Shown one piece after another: positions 7,396-16,444 of a stretch of 28,819 bases of DNA. This DNA is from Blautia faecis (GTDB lineage: Bacteria; Bacillota; Clostridia; Lachnospirales; Lachnospiraceae): contig NZ_JAJCIA010000045.1 of assembly GCF_020554845.1 (NCBI RefSeq), forward strand, positions 1-28,819, written 5' to 3'. The notes beneath the pieces were generated by a model. It was not told the DNA's origin. It searched no databases and saw nothing but the letters and a program-made list of their open reading frames with translations. The translations under genes were made by a program, and so were the position numbers. The stretch's first letter is position 1. Every line of letters begins with the position of its first letter.

Positions 7396-7437
7396 GCAGA
7401 CCAGGTGGAGCGCATCTGATAAGAAAAGAGGGAATAT

Positions 7438-8019
7438 ATGAGTTTAGTGCCTTATGTCATTGAGCAGACAAGCAGAGGGGAGAGAAGCTACGACATCTAT
7501 TCAAGGCTTCTGAAGGACAGAATCATTTTCCTGGGAGAGGAAGTAAACGATGTAAGTGCCAGCCTGGTAGTTGCTGAGTTGCTTTTTCTGGAAGCAGAGG
7601 ATCCTGGAAAGGATATCCAGCTTTATATCAACAGCCCGGGTGGTTCTGTGACAGCTGGTATGGCTATCTACGATACCATGCAGTATATCAAGTGCGACGT
7701 TTCCACTATTTGTCTGGGAATGGCTGCCAGCATGGGAGCATTCCTTCTTGCTGGTGGTACAAAGGGTAAGAGATTTGCACTGCCGAATTCTACGATCATG
7801 ATCCATCAGCCATCTGGCGGAGCCCAGGGACAGGCTACTGAGATCCAGATCGTGGCAGATCACATTGCCAAGACAAAGAGAACATTAAATGAAATTCTGG
7901 CTGCAAACACCGGACAGCCTCTTGAGGTAGTAGAGAAAGATACAGACCGTGACAATTACATGTCCGCAGAGGAAGCATTGGCTTATGGTCTGATCGATGG
8001 TGTTGTAACCCACAAATAG
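7438..8019 (+). CDS. clpP: ATP-dependent Clp protease proteolytic subunit
   Basis: ClpP is the serine peptidase of the cytosolic Clp protease; it forms the tetradecameric chamber and works here with ClpX. The 193-residue protein has the full catalytic triad: Ser98 in GMAASMGAF, His123 in [11 protein letters not shown] and Asp172 in KDTDRDNYM. The oxyanion region INSPGGSV is intact. The start at 7438 follows a GAGGGA ribosome binding site and matches the usual short propeptide ([25 protein letters not shown]). It sits 120 bases after tig and 328 bases before clpX, with a terminator-like structure in the latter gap, so it may be transcribed both with tig and on its own. Confidence 0.98.
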   Translation: MSLVPYVIEQTSRGERSYDIYSRLLKDRIIFLGEEVNDVSASLVVAELLFLEAEDPGKDIQLYINSPGGSVTAGMAIYDTMQYIKCDVSTICLGMAASMGAFLLAGGTKGKRFALPNSTIMIHQPSGGAQGQATEIQIVADHIAKTKRTLNEILAANTGQPLEVVEKDTDRDNYMSAEEALAYGLIDGVVTHK

Positions 8020-8110
8020 GGAAAAACTGTAACTGGATAACCGAGTGTACACTGATGAAGATGTAGTATATTTGTGTATTTCCAGTATAAACTTTCCCGC
8101 CTAAACTGAA

Positions 8111-8167
8111 AACAAAAGAAATCCCCCTGGAGCTTTTAGAACTCTAATAGCCGGAGTTTTCTTTTGC
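8111..8167 (+). terminator. Imperfect terminator after clpP
   Basis: An A-rich left arm (AAAAGAAATCCCCCTGG) pairs imperfectly with CCGGAGTTTTCTTTT. A GAG...CTC inner stem lies between the arms, and the right arm ends in a T-rich tract. This looks like a Rho-independent terminator about 90-150 bases past the clpP stop. Confidence 0.6.
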
Positions 8168-8182
8168 ATGCTACTGTAAGAA

Positions 8183-8208
8183 AAGACTCCTGAACTAACA
8201 GGAGTCTT
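8183..8208 (+). terminator. Second hairpin after clpP
   Basis: AAGACTCCTG-AACTAA-CAGGAGTCTT is a perfect 10-bp stem followed by ATCTTGT. The T-run is poor, but it stands immediately after the first hairpin and probably reinforces termination before clpX. Confidence 0.55.
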
Positions 8209-8212
8209 ATCT

Positions 8213-8252
8213 TGTAAAATGGGATAATTTTGTAAAATAGGTATATTTTACA
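8213..8252 (+). promoter_or_regulatory. Triple TGTAAAAT operator-like array upstream of clpX
   Basis: TGTAAAAT occurs at 8213-8220 and 8231-8238 and in inverted form (ATTTTACA) at 8245-8252. The last two form an 8-bp-arm palindrome with a 6-base spacer. The stretch from 8218 to 8347 is A+T-rich and must hold the clpX-operon promoter, though I could not pick one -35/-10 pair with confidence. A small TTCAGA-ATAGC-TCTGAA hairpin follows at about 8291-8307. The regulator is unknown. Confidence 0.4.
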
Positions 8253-8347
8253 GAATAATTTCAAATTTTAAGAAATAAAGAAAACTTTTTTCAGAATAGC
8301 TCTGAATAAGGTTACTTTATTTAAAAGAAAGGAAAAGTTAAAGATTC

Positions 8348-9670
8348 ATGGCTGAGAAGATAAGAGAAGGAAAAGTAAGATGTTCCTTTTGCCAGAAAAC
8401 CGAGGATCAGGTCCGCAAATTAATCGCCGGACCGGATGGTGCCTACATCTGCGATGAGTGTGTAGGTATCTGCTCGGAGATCATGGAGGAAGAATTTGGA
8501 GGATACGATCAGGAAGATATTCTTGGATCTGAGATCAATCTGATGAAACCAGAGGAAATCCATGCAATTCTGGACGACTATGTAATCGGACAGGATGAGG
8601 CAAAGAAAGCACTTTCTGTTGCTGTATACAATCATTACAAACGTGTTACTGCTTCCAGGAATCTGGATGTAGAGCTTCAGAAGAGCAATATCCTTATGCT
8701 TGGACCAACTGGTTCCGGTAAGACACTTCTTGCCCAGACACTGGCAAGACTTCTGAATGTACCGTTTGCCATTGCAGACGCCACTACCCTGACAGAGGCA
8801 GGATATGTAGGTGAAGATGTTGAGAATATTCTTCTGAAAATCATTCAGGCTGCTGATTATGATATTGACAGAGCACAGTACGGAATTATTTATATAGATG
8901 AGATCGACAAGATCACACGTAAATCAGAGAATGTTTCCATCACTCGTGATGTTTCCGGAGAGGGTGTACAGCAGGCACTTCTGAAAATTCTGGAAGGCAC
9001 TGTTGCAAGTGTTCCTCCTCAGGGTGGAAGAAAGCATCCGCATCAGGAATTCATCCAGATTGATACTACAAATATTCTGTTTATCTGTGGCGGTGCCTTT
9101 GACGGTCTGGAGAAGATCATTGAGGGAAGACAGGATACCAAGGCAATTGGCTTTGGCGCAGAAGTCGCTTCCAAAGAGGAACAGAATGTTGGTGAACTGT
9201 TCAAGCAGGTAATGCCTGAGGATCTGATCCGTTATGGACTGATTCCGGAGTTTGTAGGACGTGTGCCTGTAGTGGTAACCTTAGACGGACTTGATGAAAA
9301 CGCACTTCTTCGCATCCTTCAGGAGCCGAAGAACGCACTGACCAAGCAGTACCATAAACTGTTTGAACTTGATGGAGTAGAGCTTGATTTTGAAGATGAA
9401 GCACTTCGCGTTATGGCGAGAAAGTCCATGGAACGCAAAACCGGAGCCAGAGGACTTCGTGCGATCATGGAGAGCACTCTTATGGATCTGATGTATAAGA
9501 CTCCGTCTGACGATACCATTCGTAAATGCATTATTACAAAAGAAGCTGTAGAGGGAACTGGTGAACCTCAGATCGTTCATGGGGAAGCTCCTGCGCAGCC
9601 GGTGAATCCGGCAAATACAGGCAGAAGAAGCCAGCGTACACACAAAAAGGGTACTCCGGAAACAGCCTGA
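8348..9670 (+). CDS. clpX: ATP-dependent Clp protease ATP-binding subunit ClpX
   Basis: ClpX is the AAA+ unfoldase that feeds substrates to ClpP. The 440-residue protein has an N-terminal C4 zinc-binding domain (Cys12, Cys15, Cys35, Cys38). It has Walker A GPTGSGKT (119-126), Walker B IIYIDEID (180-187), the pore loop GYVGED (152-157) and a C-terminal AAA+ lid with [10 protein letters not shown]. The tail after about residue 410 is Pro/Gly/basic and variable. AAAGGAAAAG upstream of ATG 8348 serves as the ribosome binding site. It is the first gene of a probable operon clpX-lon-engB-ecfA1-ecfA2-ecfT; lon begins only 19 bases after the stop. Confidence 0.98.
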   Translation: MAEKIREGKVRCSFCQKTEDQVRKLIAGPDGAYICDECVGICSEIMEEEFGGYDQEDILGSEINLMKPEEIHAILDDYVIGQDEAKKALSVAVYNHYKRVTASRNLDVELQKSNILMLGPTGSGKTLLAQTLARLLNVPFAIADATTLTEAGYVGEDVENILLKIIQAADYDIDRAQYGIIYIDEIDKITRKSENVSITRDVSGEGVQQALLKILEGTVASVPPQGGRKHPHQEFIQIDTTNILFICGGAFDGLEKIIEGRQDTKAIGFGAEVASKEEQNVGELFKQVMPEDLIRYGLIPEFVGRVPVVVTLDGLDENALLRILQEPKNALTKQYHKLFELDGVELDFEDEALRVMARKSMERKTGARGLRAIMESTLMDLMYKTPSDDTIRKCIITKEAVEGTGEPQIVHGEAPAQPVNPANTGRRSQRTHKKGTPETA

Positions 9671-9689
9671 TGAAGGGATTTGACTACAA

Positions 9690-12002
9690 ATGAGTGAGCC
9701 AATCAATGTACTTCCTGCCCTTGCCCTTCGCGGAACTACCATTCTTCCGGGAATGATCATTCATTTCGATGTAAGCAGGGAACGTTCCAAAAAGGCAATC
9801 GAAGCGGCAATGTTTCAGGATCAGAAGATCTTTCTGGTAACCCAGAAGGATCCCCAGATTGAAGATCCTGGATTTGTACAGCTGTTTCAGGTAGGAACTA
9901 TTGCATATATTAAGCAGGTTGTGAAACTTCCTGACAACCTGCTGCGTGTTCTTGTTGAGGGAAAAAGAAGAGCAGAACTTCTTGGCCTGGAACAGGAGAC
10001 ACCATATTTAAGAGCAGAGACTGTTCTTGTTAATGAGGAAGAAGAGGAACTGCCTCAGGCGATGCTGGAGGCAATGTACAGAAGTATCAGGGAGCTGTTC
10101 CAAACTTATTGCGCTAAGGGTGGAAAGATTGGAAAAGAACTGGCTGCCCAGATCATGAATATAGAGAAAGCACCGGAGCTGATCGACCAGATCGTAATTA
10201 ATCTGCCTCTTTCCTGGCAGAGCAAACAGAAGCTTCTGGAGGCAGCCAGACTGACAGACAGATATGAGCTTCTTGGTGCCATTTTGAGCAATGAGATCAA
10301 TGTGCTGGATATCAGCCACGACCTTCAGCAGAAACTGAAAAAGCGTGTAGATAAAAACCAGCGTGAATATATTTTGAGAGAACAGTTGAAACTGATACGG
10401 GAGGAGCTTGGCGAGGACAATACTGCTGATGAGGCTGAGGAGTTCCGCAGAAAAGCCAAAGAGCTTACTGCTTCCCAGGAAGTAAAGGATCGCATTTTCA
10501 AAGAAATCGGCCGCTTTAAAATCACCAGCACCAATGCCGCTGAGAGCAGCATTCTGCGGGGATATATTGAGACACTTCTTTCCCTTCCATGGGATAAGTG
10601 CTCTGAAGATTCTGAAGATCTGAAAGCAGCCTGGAAGATTCTTGAAGAAGGTCATTATGGTCTGAAGGATGTAAAAGAGCGTATTATGGAATTCCTGTCT
10701 GTACGTAAGCTGACACATAAAGGAAAATCTCCTATACTTTGCCTTGTGGGACCTCCTGGAACCGGTAAGACTTCTATTGCCAAATCTGTTGCAGAAGCCA
10801 CTGGCAAACGTTATGTCCGTATTTGCCTTGGTGGTGTGAAGGATGAAGCTGAAATCCGCGGACATAGAAAGACTTATGTGGGTGCTATGCCGGGAAGGAT
10901 TACCGTTGCCCTTCAGCAGGCAAAGGTTGCCAATCCGCTTATGCTTCTGGACGAAATTGACAAGACAAGCAGTGATTACAAGGGAGATACTTCTTCTGCG
11001 CTTCTTGAGGTGTTGGATCCGGAGCAGAACAGTCATTTCAATGACCATTATGTGGAGCTTCCCCAGGATCTTTCAGAGGTGTTGTTTATTGCAACAGCCA
11101 ACGATATTCAGGGAATCCCAAGACCGCTTCTTGACCGAATGGAGGTCATTGAGATCAGCGGTTATACGGAGAATGAGAAAGAGCACATTGCAAAGGAGCA
11201 TCTGATTCCCAAGCAAATGGAAGCCAATGGAATTGAGAAAGGCAAACTTTCCATTCAGGGCGGCGCTCTTCGAAAAATCATCAATAATTATACGAAGGAA
11301 GCCGGTGTCCGCAATCTGGAACGTCTCATCGGTCAGATCTGTCGTAAGACAGCACGTCTGATCATGGAAGATGGCAAAGAGAAGGTAACGGTCACAGGCA
11401 AGAACCTTGAGAGCTTTCTGGGGCAGGAGAAATACAATTACCTGATGGCGAATAAAAAGGATGAGGTTGGTATCGCAAGAGGTCTTGCCTGGACACAGGT
11501 TGGCGGTGATACCCTTCAGATCGAAGTAAATATTATGCCGGGTAAAGGGGAATTTGTGCTTACCGGACAGCTTGGAGACGTGATGAAGGAGTCTGCAACA
11601 GCGGGCATCAGCTACATCCGCTCTGTAGCAGCCAGATATGGAATCAATCAGGAATTTTTCCAGGAAAATGACATTCACGTACATATTCCGGAAGGGGCAG
11701 TGCCAAAGGACGGTCCGTCAGCCGGAATTACCATGGCAACTGCAATGCTTTCTGCCATTATTGACAAGCCGGTAAGAGCGGATCTTGCCATGACTGGTGA
11801 GATCACCTTAAGAGGTCGTGTACTTCCAATCGGCGGACTGAAAGAGAAGCTTCTTGCAGCTAAGTACGCCAAGATTAAAGAAGTACTGGTTCCAAAGTCC
11901 AATAAACCGGATATCAAAGAACTGGATGAGGAGATCACAGACGGACTGAAGATCACGTTTGTGGAAAATATGAATGAAGTGCTGGAACGGGCACTTGCCT
12001 GA
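9690..12002 (+). CDS. lon: ATP-dependent Lon protease
   Basis: Lon is a homohexameric AAA+ serine protease that degrades misfolded and regulatory proteins in the cytosol. The 770-residue protein has the N-terminal substrate-recognition domain ([15 protein letters not shown] at 8-22). Walker A GPPGTGKT is at 354-361, followed by Walker B (LMLLDEIDK). The C-terminal protease domain carries the catalytic Ser677 in PKDGPSAG and Lys720 in GGLKEK, the same dyad as in other Lon A enzymes. ATG 9690 has a GAAGGGA ribosome binding site in the 19-base gap after clpX. engB follows 17 bases after the stop, so co-transcription is likely. Confidence 0.98.
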   Translation: MSEPINVLPALALRGTTILPGMIIHFDVSRERSKKAIEAAMFQDQKIFLVTQKDPQIEDPGFVQLFQVGTIAYIKQVVKLPDNLLRVLVEGKRRAELLGLEQETPYLRAETVLVNEEEEELPQAMLEAMYRSIRELFQTYCAKGGKIGKELAAQIMNIEKAPELIDQIVINLPLSWQSKQKLLEAARLTDRYELLGAILSNEINVLDISHDLQQKLKKRVDKNQREYILREQLKLIREELGEDNTADEAEEFRRKAKELTASQEVKDRIFKEIGRFKITSTNAAESSILRGYIETLLSLPWDKCSEDSEDLKAAWKILEEGHYGLKDVKERIMEFLSVRKLTHKGKSPILCLVGPPGTGKTSIAKSVAEATGKRYVRICLGGVKDEAEIRGHRKTYVGAMPGRITVALQQAKVANPLMLLDEIDKTSSDYKGDTSSALLEVLDPEQNSHFNDHYVELPQDLSEVLFIATANDIQGIPRPLLDRMEVIEISGYTENEKEHIAKEHLIPKQMEANGIEKGKLSIQGGALRKIINNYTKEAGVRNLERLIGQICRKTARLIMEDGKEKVTVTGKNLESFLGQEKYNYLMANKKDEVGIARGLAWTQVGGDTLQIEVNIMPGKGEFVLTGQLGDVMKESATAGISYIRSVAARYGINQEFFQENDIHVHIPEGAVPKDGPSAGITMATAMLSAIIDKPVRADLAMTGEITLRGRVLPIGGLKEKLLAAKYAKIKEVLVPKSNKPDIKELDEEITDGLKITFVENMNEVLERALA

Positions 12003-12019
12003 AATGAGAGGTAGGAAAA

Positions 12020-12637
12020 ATGGTAATTAAAAATGTTTCACTGGATATCGTTTGTGGTATCACCAGCAAACTGCCAGACACAGGAAGACCTGAAATTGCT
12101 TTTGCAGGGAAATCCAATGTGGGAAAATCCTCCCTCATTAACGGTCTGCTGAACCGAAAAGCGTTGGCAAGAACAAGTTCCCAGCCGGGAAAAACACAGA
12201 CTATCAATTTTTATAATGTAAATGATTTTATGTACCTTGTGGATCTTCCAGGTTATGGATATGCCAAGGTTCCGGAGACCGAGAAGGCGAAGTGGGGAGA
12301 GATGATCGAGCGTTATCTTCATACCTCACAGACTCTGAAGGCAGTATTTCTCCTGATCGACATCCGGCACGATCCATCTGCAAATGATAAGCTGATGTAT
12401 GACTGGATCGTAAATAACGGATACAATCCGATCATTATTGCAACCAAGCTGGATAAGCTGAAAAGAAGTCAGGTACAGAAGAATATTAAGGCTATCAAGG
12501 ACGGACTGAAGCTGCGCCCGGGCAGTAAGATCATTCCTTTTTCCGCTGAGACAAAGCAGGGAAAAGATGAAATCTGGGCGTTAATGGACGAGTTGACCGG
12601 TGCAGTTCCGGCAGCTACGGACGAGCTGAAGGCCTGA
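12020..12637 (+). CDS. engB: Ribosome-biogenesis GTP-binding protein EngB (YsxC/YihA)
   Basis: This essential TRAFAC-class GTPase is needed for 50S subunit assembly. The 205-residue protein shows the G1 motif GKSNVGKS (30-37), the G2 region GKTQTINFY (57-65), the G3 motif DLPG (75-78), the G4 motif TKLD (142-145, where many homologues have TKAD), and a G5-like [18 protein letters not shown] ribosome binding site precedes ATG 12020. It sits directly after lon, as in Bacillus and many Firmicutes. Unusually for me, it is followed 18 bases later by ecfA1, which ties vitamin-transport energising genes to the proteostasis operon. Confidence 0.96.
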   Translation: MVIKNVSLDIVCGITSKLPDTGRPEIAFAGKSNVGKSSLINGLLNRKALARTSSQPGKTQTINFYNVNDFMYLVDLPGYGYAKVPETEKAKWGEMIERYLHTSQTLKAVFLLIDIRHDPSANDKLMYDWIVNNGYNPIIIATKLDKLKRSQVQKNIKAIKDGLKLRPGSKIIPFSAETKQGKDEIWALMDELTGAVPAATDELKA

Positions 12638-12655
12638 CAGACGAGGAAAAAGAAT

Positions 12656-13501
12656 ATGGGAATTATCAAGGCATTCAAGCTGGGATTTGACTATCTCAAG
12701 TATGATGAGGACGGCAATGTGGAAGCAACGCAGCGTGCTGTCAATGATGTAAACCTGGACATTGAAGCCGGCGATTTTGTGGCCGTTCTGGGGCACAATG
12801 GTTCCGGAAAATCCACATTGGCGAAGCAGATAAATGCATTGCTTATCCCTTCAGAGGGAACCATGTGGGTGGATGATATGGACACAGCCAAGGAGCCGGA
12901 GCTGTGGAAAATCCGCCAGAAAGCGGGGATGGTTTTTCAGAATCCGGACAACCAGATCATTGGTACGGTTGTGGAAGAGGATGTAGGCTTTGGTCCTGAG
13001 AATATGGGAGTACCTACAGACGAAATCTGGAAGCGTGTGGATGACAGTCTGAAAAAGACAGGAATGACCGCTTACCGTTATCAGTCTCCGAACAAGCTTT
13101 CCGGAGGCCAGAAACAAAGAGTTGCCATCGCAGGTGTTGTGGCGATGCGTCCAAGCTGTATTGTACTGGACGAGCCAACTGCAATGCTTGACCCGAATGG
13201 CAGGAAAGAAGTATTGAAAGCCGTTTCCGAGCTCAATAAAAAAGAAAATGTAACCGTTGTCCTCATTACCCATTATATGGAAGAAGTGATCCATGCCAAC
13301 AAGGTTTATGTGATGGATGGTGGAAATGTGGTAATGCAGGGAACTCCAAGAGAAATTTTTTCCCAGGTAGAGACACTGAAGAAATACCGGCTGGATGTAC
13401 CCCAGGTGACATTGCTCGCCCATGAGCTTCACAAGGCTGGCGTGGACATTCCGGAAGGAATACTGACGAAAGAGGAATTGGTGGGTGCATTATGTCGATA
13501 G
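12656..13501 (+). CDS. ecfA1: ECF transporter ATPase EcfA1 (CbiO-type)
   Basis: This is one of two cytosolic ATPases that energise group II ECF transporters, which import vitamins and trace metals through exchangeable S components. The 281-residue protein has Walker A GHNGSGKS (46-53), the Q-loop VFQNPDNQ, the signature LSGGQKQ (148-154) and Walker B ending in LDEP (171-174). The H-loop is in LITHYMEE. The unusual start [16 protein letters not shown] replaces the usual short strand but keeps the A-loop Tyr. It follows engB by 18 bases and overlaps ecfA2 by 10 bases (13492-13501), so translational coupling is expected. No S-component gene is in the window. Confidence 0.95.
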   Translation: MGIIKAFKLGFDYLKYDEDGNVEATQRAVNDVNLDIEAGDFVAVLGHNGSGKSTLAKQINALLIPSEGTMWVDDMDTAKEPELWKIRQKAGMVFQNPDNQIIGTVVEEDVGFGPENMGVPTDEIWKRVDDSLKKTGMTAYRYQSPNKLSGGQKQRVAIAGVVAMRPSCIVLDEPTAMLDPNGRKEVLKAVSELNKKENVTVVLITHYMEEVIHANKVYVMDGGNVVMQGTPREIFSQVETLKKYRLDVPQVTLLAHELHKAGVDIPEGILTKEELVGALCR

Positions 13502-14379
13502 AGCTTAAGAACGTGACCTATACTTACAGTCAGGGTACTGCTTATGAAAGCCACGCCCTGAAAGATATAAATCTTGTAATTCCGGATGGACAGTTCATTG
13601 GTGTGATTGGTCATACTGGAAGTGGAAAATCAACCTTGATCCAGCATTTTAATGCTTTGATCCAGCCTACAAGCGGTCAGATCCTTTATAATGGAGAAGA
13701 CGTGTGGGCGGAGAATTATAACCGCCGGGCTCTTCGAAGTGAGGTGGGGCTGGTATTCCAGTACCCGGAGCACCAGCTGTTTGAGAATACAGTTCTGGCA
13801 GATGTTTGCTTTGGCCCTATGAATCAGGGACTTTCCAGGGAGCAGGCTGAGGAAGAGGCAAAAAAGGCCCTTGCCCATGTAGGTGTGAAGGAAGAGAATT
13901 TTACCAAGTCTCCTTTCGAGCTTTCAGGAGGCCAGAAGAAACGGGTTGCCATTGCAGGTGTTCTGGCAATGAACCCGAAAATCCTGATCCTGGATGAGCC
14001 TACTGCAGGGCTCGACCCACAGGGAAGAGATGACATTCTGGATCAGATTGCGGCTCTTCATAAGATGAGAGGAATTACCATTATCCTGGTTTCTCATAGC
14101 ATGGAGGACATTGCAAAATATGTGGAACGCCTGATCGTTATGAATCATGGGGAAATGGTATTTGACGATACACCGAAGAATGTATTTTCCCATTATAAGG
14201 AACTGGAAGGAATGGGACTTGCGGCACCGCAGATCACCTATATCATGCATGCGCTTTCCGAAAATGGCCTGAATGTGGATACCACAGCTACCACTGTGGA
14301 GGAAGCCAGGGATACGATTCTGGAAGCTTTAAAGAAGCAGAAGCCTTCACTTCTTAAGAAGGGAGGCAGAAGCGAATGA
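13492..14379 (+). CDS. ecfA2: ECF transporter ATPase EcfA2
   Basis: This second ECF ATPase pairs with EcfA1 and the scaffold EcfT in the shared energising module. The 295-residue protein has Walker A GHTGSGKS (40-47), the Q-loop [11 protein letters not shown], the signature LSGGQKK (144-150), Walker B ILILDEP (165-171) and the H-loop VSHSMED. The C-terminal extension of about 60 residues is normal for the family. The start overlaps the ecfA1 end by 10 bases, and its stop overlaps the ecfT start (ATGA at 14376-14379). This arrangement indicates tightly coupled translation and equal stoichiometry. Confidence 0.95.
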   Translation: MSIELKNVTYTYSQGTAYESHALKDINLVIPDGQFIGVIGHTGSGKSTLIQHFNALIQPTSGQILYNGEDVWAENYNRRALRSEVGLVFQYPEHQLFENTVLADVCFGPMNQGLSREQAEEEAKKALAHVGVKEENFTKSPFELSGGQKKRVAIAGVLAMNPKILILDEPTAGLDPQGRDDILDQIAALHKMRGITIILVSHSMEDIAKYVERLIVMNHGEMVFDDTPKNVFSHYKELEGMGLAAPQITYIMHALSENGLNVDTTATTVEEARDTILEALKKQKPSLLKKGGRSE

Positions 14380-15179
14380 TCAGAGATATTACGATCGGAC
14401 AGTATTATCCGGCAGATTCCGTGATTCATAAGCTGGATCCAAGAACCAAACTGGTAGGAACCATTGGATTTATTGTATCTGTATTTTTGTTTCACACCTT
14501 CGCAGGATATGCAGTGGCTACTATATTTCTTGCAGGAATGATCCTGTTGTCCAAGGTTCCGGTGAAGTTTATTTTTAAAGGTCTGAAGACTATTTTCATG
14601 CTGCTTCTGATCACCATATTTTTTAATATGATTCTTACCCCTGGTGAGGTGGTATGGAAGCTGGGATTTATTAAGGTAACAAAGGAAGGTCTGGTGCTGG
14701 CAGGTACTATGGCGATTCGACTGGTTTATCTGGTGATCGGTTCTTCCATTATGACATTGACGACGACGCCTAACCAGCTGACTGATGGTTTGGAGCGTCT
14801 GCTCCGCCCGCTGAATAAGCTTCATGTACCAGTACATGATATTGCTATGATGATGTCGATCGCCCTACGTTTTATCCCTATTCTTCTGGAAGAAACGGAT
14901 AAGATCATGAAAGCGCAGATCGCCCGCGGAGCTGATTTCGAGAATGGGAATCTGATCCAGAAGGCGAAGAACATGGTTCCCCTTCTGGTGCCACTGTTTA
15001 TTTCCGCATTCCGACGGGCAAATGATCTGGCCATGGCCATGGAAGCAAGATGCTATCATGGCGGCGATAACCGTACCCAGATGAAACCGCTTTGTTATAA
15101 AAAAAGAGATCATATGGCATATGTGATTTTGGCAGCGTATCTGGCTGTTGCAATTGGATTTAGGGCAGCTGGAATTTAA
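14376..15179 (+). CDS. ecfT: ECF transporter transmembrane scaffold EcfT
   Basis: EcfT is the membrane subunit that couples EcfA1/EcfA2 to the vitamin-binding S component. The 267-residue protein has several hydrophobic helices in its N-terminal 120 residues and another close to the C terminus. The two coupling helices carry Ala-Arg motifs: QIARGAD and AMEARCYHGG; the second has Cys where Gly is common. It begins inside the ecfA2 stop (ATGA overlap). It ends the clpX-to-ecfT gene string: a strong hairpin (15211-15264) separates it from truA. Confidence 0.95.
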   Translation: MIRDITIGQYYPADSVIHKLDPRTKLVGTIGFIVSVFLFHTFAGYAVATIFLAGMILLSKVPVKFIFKGLKTIFMLLLITIFFNMILTPGEVVWKLGFIKVTKEGLVLAGTMAIRLVYLVIGSSIMTLTTTPNQLTDGLERLLRPLNKLHVPVHDIAMMMSIALRFIPILLEETDKIMKAQIARGADFENGNLIQKAKNMVPLLVPLFISAFRRANDLAMAMEARCYHGGDNRTQMKPLCYKKRDHMAYVILAAYLAVAIGFRAAGI

Positions 15180-15210
15180 ATCGACTGAACATCCATTTAA
15201 AAAGTTATAG

Positions 15211-15268
15211 TTCCCTCATCTGTATTCAGAGTCTTAAAATAGACTACGGATGCAGATGAGGGAATTTT
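15211..15268 (+). terminator. Terminator/attenuator hairpin between ecfT and truA
   Basis: TTCCCTCATCTG (15211-15222) pairs perfectly with CAGATGAGGGAA (15253-15264). An inner GTCT-TAAAAT-AGAC helix extends it into a long imperfect hairpin, followed by TTTT. The truA ribosome binding site AAGGAG lies only 8 bases past the stem, so this could also control truA expression. Confidence 0.75.
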
Positions 15269-15281
15269 CACAAGGAGAAAG

Positions 15282-16025
15282 ATGATGAAACGAATTGGAC
15301 TTGTTGTAGCATATGATGGAACGAATTATTGTGGCTGGCAGACACAGCCCAATGGAATTACAGTACAGGGAGTGTTGAATGATACACTTTCTGAGCTTCT
15401 GGGAGAAAAGATTGAAACGATTGGTGCCAGTCGTACAGATGCAGGCGTACACGCCCTTGGAAACGTAGCGGTATTTGACACCAACACCCGCATCCCGGGA
15501 GAGAAGATTTCTTATGCTCTGAACCAGCGTCTGCCGGAGGATATCCGGATTCAGATGTCTGAAGAAGTGGAACCGGACTTCCATCCAAGATACTGTGACA
15601 GTGAGAAAACATATGAATATCGCATTCTGAACCGCAAATTTCCGGTACCAACTGAGCGGCTTTATTCCTATTTCTATCATTACAAATTAGATGTGGACAA
15701 AATGAGAGAGGCAACATCCTACCTGATCGGAAGGCATGATTTTGCCAGTTTCTGCGGCTCCGGAGCCCAGGTGAAAACAACTATCCGTACGGTTACCGGA
15801 ATTGAAGTTTTCCGTGATGGTGACATAGTTACGATTCGCGTTTCGGGAACTGGTTTCCTCTATAATATGGTCCGCATTATTTCCGGCACCTTGATTGAAA
15901 TCGGAAATGGACAGTATCCACCGGAGCGCATGCAGAAAATCCTGGATGCCAAAGACCGTTCCGCTGCTGGTCCTACCGCACCGGCGCAGGGACTCACCCT
16001 GATGGGGATACAGTTCTTTGATTAA
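15282..16025 (+). CDS. truA: tRNA pseudouridine(38-40) synthase
   Basis: TruA isomerises uridines 38-40 in the tRNA anticodon arm to pseudouridine. The 247-residue protein has the N-terminal YDGTNYCGWQ, the catalytic Asp53 in GASRTDAGVHA and the C-terminal FLYNMVRIISGTLIEIG, all typical. Two tandem ATGs (15282 and 15285) are possible starts; AAGGAG at 15272-15277 gives a spacing of 4 or 7 bases, so 15285 is slightly better placed. It follows ecfT, as in many Firmicutes. There rplM-rpsI normally comes next, but here an 11.9-kb stretch intervenes. A palindromic element begins about 10 bases after the stop. Confidence 0.96.
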   Translation: MMKRIGLVVAYDGTNYCGWQTQPNGITVQGVLNDTLSELLGEKIETIGASRTDAGVHALGNVAVFDTNTRIPGEKISYALNQRLPEDIRIQMSEEVEPDFHPRYCDSEKTYEYRILNRKFPVPTERLYSYFYHYKLDVDKMREATSYLIGRHDFASFCGSGAQVKTTIRTVTGIEVFRDGDIVTIRVSGTGFLYNMVRIISGTLIEIGNGQYPPERMQKILDAKDRSAAGPTAPAQGLTLMGIQFFD

Positions 16026-16034
16026 TGAGTAACG

Positions 16035-16184
16035 TTGCTATTTAATGTGTTGAAAAGTTCTTCAGGAGGGACGCATTTGGACAATGTGTATTACTCACTC
16101 GCCGGCGCAACGCTCCAGCGAGTGAGCAATAACCATTGTCCGAATGCGTTCGCCTTGAACAACTTTCAACATATTAAATAGCAA
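16035..16184. repeat. 150-bp imperfect palindrome (foldback element C)
   Basis: Left and right arms of about 67 bases each are near-complements and surround a 15-base loop. Examples are TTGCTATTTAAT (16035-16046) with ATTAAATAGCAA at the right end, GGACAATG with CATTGTCC, and ACTCACTCGC with GCGAGTGAG. It begins 10 bases after truA and has no coding potential. It may act as a huge hairpin terminator or be a nonautonomous mobile element. It is unrelated in sequence to elements A and B. Confidence 0.85.
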
Positions 16185-16250
16185 ATTTTCGAGATGCACC
16201 TTTCCAATACTTCTTTTTGGCATATCACTTCACACATTAAAAATGTCAAT

Positions 16251-16314
16251 AGCACATAATTACAATCTAGCATAATTTCACAACAAAAATGTCCACCCCA
16301 GCACAATTTTGTGC
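16251..16314 (+). promoter_or_regulatory. Operator-like repeats upstream of the sugar transporter
   Basis: Related motifs AGCACATAATT (16251), AGCATAATT (16269) and AGCACAATT (16300) occur in the same orientation. The last begins a perfect palindrome, GCACAA-TT-TTGTGC (16301-16314). They lie 70-135 bases upstream of the -10 hexamer, where an activator such as the YesN-type regulator at 23310-24905 might bind. This assignment is inference. Confidence 0.35.
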
Positions 16315-16359
16315 ATATCATAACACAAAAAATGAAAGAGCAATCCAAAATTAGTCCAT

Positions 16360-16390
16360 TTTACACAGAGTACCGATATGATATTATAAT
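16360..16390 (+). promoter_or_regulatory. Promoter of the monosaccharide ABC transporter operon
   Basis: A perfect -10 TATAAT (16385-16390) is preceded by TTTACA (16360-16365) at a 19-base spacing, longer than optimal. The off-length spacing suits an activator-dependent promoter. The start codon at 16445 follows with GGGAGG as ribosome binding site. Confidence 0.55.
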
Positions 16391-16444
16391 CCCATCAAAA
16401 AGCTATAGAACATAGCAAATAAAAATGATACGGGAGGTTTTTTC

